A stretch of 62,691 bases of DNA from positions 1-62,691 of the forward strand of contig NZ_JODR01000034.1 of assembly GCF_000725885.1 (NCBI RefSeq), given 5' to 3'. The notes beneath the pieces were generated by a model that was not told the origin of the DNA, did not search any database, and saw nothing but the letters and a program-made list of their open reading frames with translations. The translations under genes and the position numbers were made by a program. Shown here piece after piece: positions 58,501 through 62,691 of this stretch; positions within the stretch are counted from its first letter, which is position 1, and the number at the start of each line of letters is the position of its first letter. The stretch comes from Streptomyces albus subsp. albus. Its GTDB lineage: Bacteria; Actinomycetota; Actinomycetes; Streptomycetales; Streptomycetaceae.

Positions 58501-60622
58501 CTTCGATGCCGTGGTCCTGGACGAGTTGTTCCAGTCCGCCGGGGTAGCCCTTGCCGCCGAGGACGAAGGTCCAGTCGCCGTTGGGGCGGCGGCGGAAGGA
58601 GCCGAGGACGAGGGCGGTCTCGCCGGGGCGGCCGTCGGACACGTCGAGGGTGCCGGTTTCGGCCATCGTGGAGTCGAGCAGCCGGATCCGGGCGTCGGTG
58701 AAGGCGGACAGGTCGGCGTGCGGGTCGGTCTGGGGATCGACCGCGGCGGCCAGGACGAGGCGGTCGGCGGCCCGGGGAAGGGCGTCGAAGCAGACCCTGA
58801 GCGCCGCTTTGTCACCCGGCGCGGGCGCGAACGTGGAGACGGCGCCGTCGGGGGTGCTGTGGTTGTTGAAGAAGACGAAGTGGTCGTCGCCCAGGACGCG
58901 GTTGCCGGTGCACACGAGGGCGCAGATGTCGAGGGCGACCTGCCCGGACCAGTAGAGGCCCAGCACATTGTGGTCGGGGGGCGTGGCCGGTGGGGCGGCG
59001 GGCGGCGCGGGCCGTGCGGACCCGGCGGGCCGGCCGGGCTGAGCGGACTGCACCGACTGCACCGACTGCGCGGACCGAGCGGGCTGCGCGGACCGGGCGG
59101 GGCCGAGGGTGCCGCGGAGGCCGTAGCGGTGGAGCAGGTCGACGAGTTCGGGGCCGGAGATGAGCTCCAGCGGCTTGCCGTTCGCGAAGGTGTGCGAGCC
59201 GGGGCCGAAACGGGACGTGGTGACCAGCACGCCCTTGTTGGCGCCGGCGTCCTGCACCGTGCCGTACAGGTCGCGTACGGCGGTGGGCGGCACGGTGTTG
59301 CGGTAGCGCTTCACCTGAACGACGATCTTCCCGCCCGTGATCGGCGCCGGGTCGAGGGCGTCCACGTCGACCCCTCCGTCGTTGGACCGCTGTGTCGTGA
59401 CCGCCTGCATGCCCATGGCCCGGAACAGTTCGGCGACCAGGGCCTCGAAGGCGAGCGGGTCCATCTCGTACAGATCCGGTTCCTCGCCGCCGTCGGCGCC
59501 GTGCGTGACGACGCCGTCGCCGACGTCCTCCGGTCGCCGGGCAGGTCGTACGGCGGTGAGCTGGTCGGGGCGGCCGGACAGCCGGCCCCGCAGCGCGTCG
59601 GTCAGACAGCTGACCGGATCGACCTGCTCTAGGTGCAGCTGGGTGAACAGGCCGCGGGGTGCCATCACCGTCGCCAGACAGATGTGGGCCTGCCGGCCCG
59701 TGGCCGGGTCGTGGTCGTCGACGAAGCCGTTGAGGGCGACGGACTCCAGAACGCCGGGCTCATCCGCGGCGAACAGCTCGTGCAGCACGAGCAGCAGGCA
59801 CTGGGCGAGCACTTCCCGGTAGAGGGCGCGCCGTTGGGTGACGGGGCGGGCCGTCTCCTTGTCCTGGTCGAGCGAGGGCATGTACCGGACGGACTTCACC
59901 TCGGGCACGATGTCGTACCGCGGCAGCTCCCAGTCGAGCACGAGCTGCCCGGCCGCGGCGTCGTAGGCGGCCGAGACCTGGCGGGGGAACCCTTCGGGCC
60001 AGGCGGTGGAGGCGGAGAGGGCGGCGGAGAAGTAGGCGACGACGGCTTCCGGGTCGCGCCGTGCGACGCCTTCGACGACCTCGGTGATCCCGGCGTTGTG
60101 ACGGCGTATCTCCGCCAGCTGTTCCTGCGCCCACTGCTCGTACTGGCGCCGGTGGTCGGCGAGTTGCTGCTGCCGTCTGGCCTCCGCCGCCTGCGCGGCC
60201 TGCCAGTCGTGTTCGAAGCGGGCGCGCGCCTCGGCCTGCGCCTGGGCGCGCCGGTTCGCGGTCCAGCCGCCCTGCGCCTGGTACTGCTGCGGATGCGGCA
60301 GGGGCACCGGCTGGGCCAGCGCGCCCGGTGAGAACGGTGCCACCTGTTCGGGGCGCAACAGGGCTGCCGCACGGAACGCGGGGCCGCGGCAGCCGACGGT
60401 GAGCAGATTCTGGAGTGCGGTGACCCGCGCCTCGATCTCCTCCGTCCGCCGCCGTGCGTCGGCCTGCCGCCACTCGCGGTGGTTCTGGGCGAGTTGCCGC
60501 TGGTGGGCCCGCTCCTGGCGCTCCCGTTCCCGCAGCTGCCGGGCCTCGAACTCCCGCTGGCGCTGCTGCTGTCGCTGCATCTCCGCCCAGATGCCGACCA
60601 GACCGGTGGAGCGACGACTCAT
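58493..60622 (-). CDS. Mrr-type restriction endonuclease fused to TerD
   Basis: 709 residues. Residues ~10-70 are a Gln/Arg/Glu coiled coil (QRQQQRQREFEARQLRER). A middle helical region of unknown fold follows. Residues ~385-450 are a PD-(D/E)xK nuclease of Mrr type: FEALVAELFRAMGMQAV, GGVD and QVKRY carry the catalytic E, D and QxK. A Ser/Gln/Pro linker leads to a complete TerD domain (~555-709: LGLYWSGQVALDICALV, DDHFVFFNN, RLLDSTMAETG, GETALVLGSFRR, GGKGYPGGLEQLV). TerD domains bind calcium and act in tellurite, phage and stress responses. Ter-linked nucleases have been discussed as genome-defence modules. Start ATG 60622; two upstream in-frame starts exist. Confidence 0.85.
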   Translation of the reverse strand: MSRRSTGLVGIWAEMQRQQQRQREFEARQLRERERQERAHQRQLAQNHREWRQADARRRTEEIEARVTALQNLLTVGCRGPAFRAAALLRPEQVAPFSPGALAQPVPLPHPQQYQAQGGWTANRRAQAQAEARARFEHDWQAAQAAEARRQQQLADHRRQYEQWAQEQLAEIRRHNAGITEVVEGVARRDPEAVVAYFSAALSASTAWPEGFPRQVSAAYDAAAGQLVLDWELPRYDIVPEVKSVRYMPSLDQDKETARPVTQRRALYREVLAQCLLLVLHELFAADEPGVLESVALNGFVDDHDPATGRQAHICLATVMAPRGLFTQLHLEQVDPVSCLTDALRGRLSGRPDQLTAVRPARRPEDVGDGVVTHGADGGEEPDLYEMDPLAFEALVAELFRAMGMQAVTTQRSNDGGVDVDALDPAPITGGKIVVQVKRYRNTVPPTAVRDLYGTVQDAGANKGVLVTTSRFGPGSHTFANGKPLELISGPELVDLLHRYGLRGTLGPARSAQPARSAQSVQSVQSAQPGRPAGSARPAPPAAPPATPPDHNVLGLYWSGQVALDICALVCTGNRVLGDDHFVFFNNHSTPDGAVSTFAPAPGDKAALRVCFDALPRAADRLVLAAAVDPQTDPHADLSAFTDARIRLLDSTMAETGTLDVSDGRPGETALVLGSFRRRPNGDWTFVLGGKGYPGGLEQLVQDHGIEVA

Positions 60623-60854
60623 GAGCTGCGGGTCCTCCCCCGACGTCAGCGGCTTCCGGTGACTGGTTGCCCCCGCCAACCAGTCCTGGTGAAGCGACAT
60701 TCCAGCACCTGTCATCCCGTATGACAACTTGCCAGACGCCGGGCCGCCGGACCCGGCCGCCGCGACCCCGGAGCCGCTCACGGGAGCGGTCCGTCCGGGC
60801 CGGCGGAACACGGGCAGCCCGGATCAGGGGCACGCCGCAAACACGGGCAGGCCG

Positions 60855-60956
60855 GGACCACGGGCGCGCCAGGACCATGGGCGCGCCGGGACCACGGGCG
60901 CGCCGGGACCATGGGCGCGCCCGGGTCACGGACACGCCCGGGTCACGGGGACGGCG
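60855..60956. repeat. Tandem array, six units of 17 bp
   Basis: Units at 60855, 60872, 60889, 60906, 60923 and 60940, core GGACCAYGGGCGCGCCG, degrading to GGGTCACGG at the right end, where it enters the last codons of the ArsR gene. The spacer 60623-60942 holds no gene. Confidence 0.8.
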
Positions 60957-61883
60957 GCAGGTGGAGGACGGCGGCGAGGCGGCCGTGCCCCTCGGGTGTG
61001 AGGACGAGGGTTCTGGGGCGGGGCCCCGGGGTGAGCCACCGCCGGGTCAGCAAAGCGGTCAGCAGGGCCGCACCGAGGCGGCCCGCCAGGTGGTGGCGCT
61101 GTTCCGTCCAGTCCAGGCAGAAGCGCAGCAGGGGGCGGCGCGAGGCGCAGGCGGGGTGCAGCACCTCGGAGAAGGGGACGCCCAGCGCGGTGAAGACGTC
61201 CTCGGCCGCCGGCCCCAGCTCGTAGGGGTGCGTGGGCAGTTGGGCGGATAGGGGGTCGTGGGCGCGGCGGCGGGTGTCCGGGATGCCGTCGGTGGGGCGG
61301 AGCGCGTCCACGGCGACGAGGGCCGCGGTCACCTGCACGCCCAGATCGCCCGCGAGATGGTCGTAGCAGCTGCGGGCCCGCGCAGGGCCGCCGCGCGGGT
61401 GTGGGCGCGCAGCGAGCGCACCGGGCGGGGCGGGGCGAGCGCCGTGAGGGCCTCCAGCGCGGTGGCGACCTGTGGGCCGGTCAGACGGTAGTAGCGGTGT
61501 CTGCCGGACTTCTCCATGGACACCAGGCCGCCCTCGCGGAGTTTGGCCAGGTGCGCGCTGGCCGCCGGGGCCGAGACGCCCGCCTCGTCCGCCAGTACGG
61601 AGGCCGGCAGTGCCCGGCCGTCGGCCAGTGCCATCAGTACGCGGGCGCGGGCGGGGTCCGCGAAGAGGGCCGCCGCCGTCGCCGGGTCCGCCTCGCCCCC
61701 GGTGCTCTCCGCCCCGTGGGGCCGGGCCCGGGGTACTGCGAGGCCCGGGCCTCCGCCCGGTGCGGGACGGCTCGGCCCGCCGTCATCCGGTGCGGGGCGC
61801 CGGGGTTCGCCGGTGACCGGTGGACGGGGGTCGGGGAGTCGGGTGGCGGTACGGGAGGAGGTGCGGGGGGTGGTCGTCGTCAT
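60943..61883 (-). pseudogene. ArsR-family regulator with a frameshift
   Basis: An N-terminal part (to 61329) contains a winged helix: RARVLMALADGRALPASVLA, GVSAPAASAHLAKLREGGLV and GRHRYYRL. After RSLRAHTRAA the frame is lost between about 61377 and 61400. The expected continuation RARSCYDHLAGDLGVQVTAAL is read in the next frame, which then runs intact to the end (FCLDWTEQRHHLAG, typical of the family's C-terminus). One base is gained or lost in the GC run. A read-level check is needed before calling it dead. The first ~60 residues are low complexity. Confidence 0.75.
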
Positions 61884-62602
61884 CGGTCCAGAATGCGTCG
61901 GGAACACTTCGGGCTGGGGTGAAGCGTCCGGCGCTCAGGGCGAACGGCATGCTCTCGGTTCCTTCCCCTGCCGGTGCACGTGACGGTTCTCCTCCTGCGG
62001 CCCGGCCCCGGCGGGTGCCGGCGGTGCGATGACGGATGGGATGACGGGTGACGCGTACGGGCGTACCACTGGTGCCGCTCCCCGGCGGGGACGGCGAGGG
62101 CCGCGAACGCGGCGGCGAGGGCGAGGGTGACGGCGGCGACGGCGGCCCCGTCCGCGACGGCGCCGAGCCCGGCGACGGCAGCGAGCCCCGCGACGGCAGC
62201 GAATCCGGCGACCGCAGCGACCGCAGCGACAGCGGCGCCGGGATGCCGCGCTCTGCCGGTCGCCGGCCGGAGCGGAGCCGCGAAGGGATGCGGCGGCTGT
62301 GGCCGGCCGTACCCGACACCACCACCGGTACGACACTCACCCGAGCCGCCGCCGCACTCCCCCGAAGCGCCCCGGCACTCACCCGAGCCGCCGCGGCACG
62401 CATCCCCACCCTCCCGGCGCTCCCCCGAGCCGCCGCCCGGCACCGGAAGGCGGGACGGCGGCCGGGCAGCGGCACGGCGGCGAGGTCCGGACGGCGGCCG
62501 AGGCGGTGTCCGCGATGTCGTGCAGAGCCGGAGCCGGGGCCGAGGCCGGAGCAGGAGCCGGAGCAGGGGCAGGAGCAGGGGCCGGGGCCTCGCCGGTGGG
62601 CG
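61884..62602. other. Low-complexity region, no supportable gene
   Basis: Dominated by short degenerate repeats (GGCGACGGCAGCGA-type words 62100-62240, GGAGCMGGRGC words 62535-62590). Long frames exist on both strands but consist of Ala/Gly/Arg/Glu runs with no domain. One leftward frame has an Ala/Val-rich segment (AAVAAVAAVAGFAAVAGL) that could be mistaken for a membrane helix. It may be a gene end damaged by the adjacent insertion sequence. Confidence 0.5.
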
Positions 62603-62691
62603 GTTTCTAGCGGTCGTTGCAACACGTGGTTGTGTTGATCAGGCCGCGAGCAGTTTATGCAGGCGCTCGGCTGGGGTTTCCCAGCCGAGCG
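62603..62691 (-). mobile_element. End of an IS30-family insertion sequence (partial)
   Basis: The sequence from about 62603 (GCGGTTTCTAGCGGTCGTTG) into the transposase reading frame matches, from memory, the 3' end of IS30-type elements common in Streptomyces. The rest lies beyond the window. The exact terminal repeat and target duplication cannot be set without the other end. Confidence 0.65.
62639..62691 (-). CDS. IS30-family transposase, C-terminal fragment
   Basis: Sixteen residues then TGA: LGWETPAERLHKLLAA. The L-G-W-x-T-P-A-E-R-L ending is the conserved C-terminus of IS30 transposases (DDE type, usually preceded by R-P-R-K/R-T). The gene continues past the window edge. Confidence 0.75.
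   Translation of the reverse strand, partial: LGWETPAERLHKLLAA

Noticed and set aside
55726..60956. Possible CRISPR array from the several short tandem repeats
   Set aside because: Units are contiguous or nearly so, with no unique spacers of constant length and no cas genes.
62048..62638. Rightward frame of Gly/Glu/Arg/Pro repeats near the right edge
   Set aside because: Low-complexity repeats that run into the insertion-sequence end; no domain.

Overview
The window is high-GC actinobacterial DNA and almost certainly from a Streptomyces chromosome. The evidence is third-position GC bias in every gene, many GTG/TTG starts, AAGGAG-type ribosome binding sites, and markers typical of the genus: a SARP regulator, HrdD, SepX next to the gephyrin-like Glp, a DUF2637 protein, an FmdB protein behind a CIRCE element, and a sigma-R promoter before hrdD.

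Layout. (1) 1-8.8 kb: a SARP/NB-ARC/TPR regulator, a coupled gene pair (GT-B-like protein plus an unknown partner), and a convergent NB-ARC/TPR protein that overlaps the pair. (2) 8.8-20.8 kb: mixed accessory genes. These include exonuclease III, two small exporter/stress genes, a secreted M15-like peptidase, a RlmA-type rRNA methyltransferase, a LysR remnant, a macrolide glycosyltransferase gene broken by one amber codon but still carrying a leader-peptide/hairpin arrangement, a methyltransferase, and a secreted amidase with a frameshifted signal peptide. (3) 20.8-39.5 kb: a conserved core. It starts with tRNA-Ala(CGC), followed by an operon read galU-glp-moaC-mogA-acetyltransferase-sepX, linking molybdenum cofactor synthesis to cell division. 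Then come 5-FTHF cyclo-ligase, penicillin acylase, a K+/H+ antiporter, an MFS exporter, the CIRCE-controlled zinc-ribbon gene, MTA phosphorylase, mscL, a P1 peptidase and hrdD. (4) 39.8-44.8 kb: a TetR/DHA2 exporter pair and a Tat-exported family 3 hexosaminidase. (5) 44.8-47.4 kb: tRNA-Arg(CCT) with a 2.4-kb islet inserted at its 3' end. A 44-bp tRNA-derived direct repeat flanks it. It has no recognisable integrase and carries three small genes sharing a G-R-V-Y/F-Q-A-G motif. (6) 47.7-62.7 kb: accessory genes separated by spacers rich in short tandem repeats. They include a DUF551 protein, a Clp-N-only protein, a NarL-type two-component system, a CoA transferase, an acrylyl-CoA-reductase-like enzyme, LysR with nitronate monooxygenase, acylphosphatase, an Mrr nuclease-TerD fusion, a frameshifted ArsR gene, and the end of an IS30-type insertion sequence at the right edge.

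The core genes look intact. Decay (nonsense, frameshift, truncated LysR, IS end) and minisatellites are concentrated in the flanks. The two strongest candidates for something not well described are the integrase-less tRNA-Arg islet with its shared-motif gene trio and the Mrr-TerD fusion. All function calls come from reading motifs and recalled family knowledge; no database search was possible.
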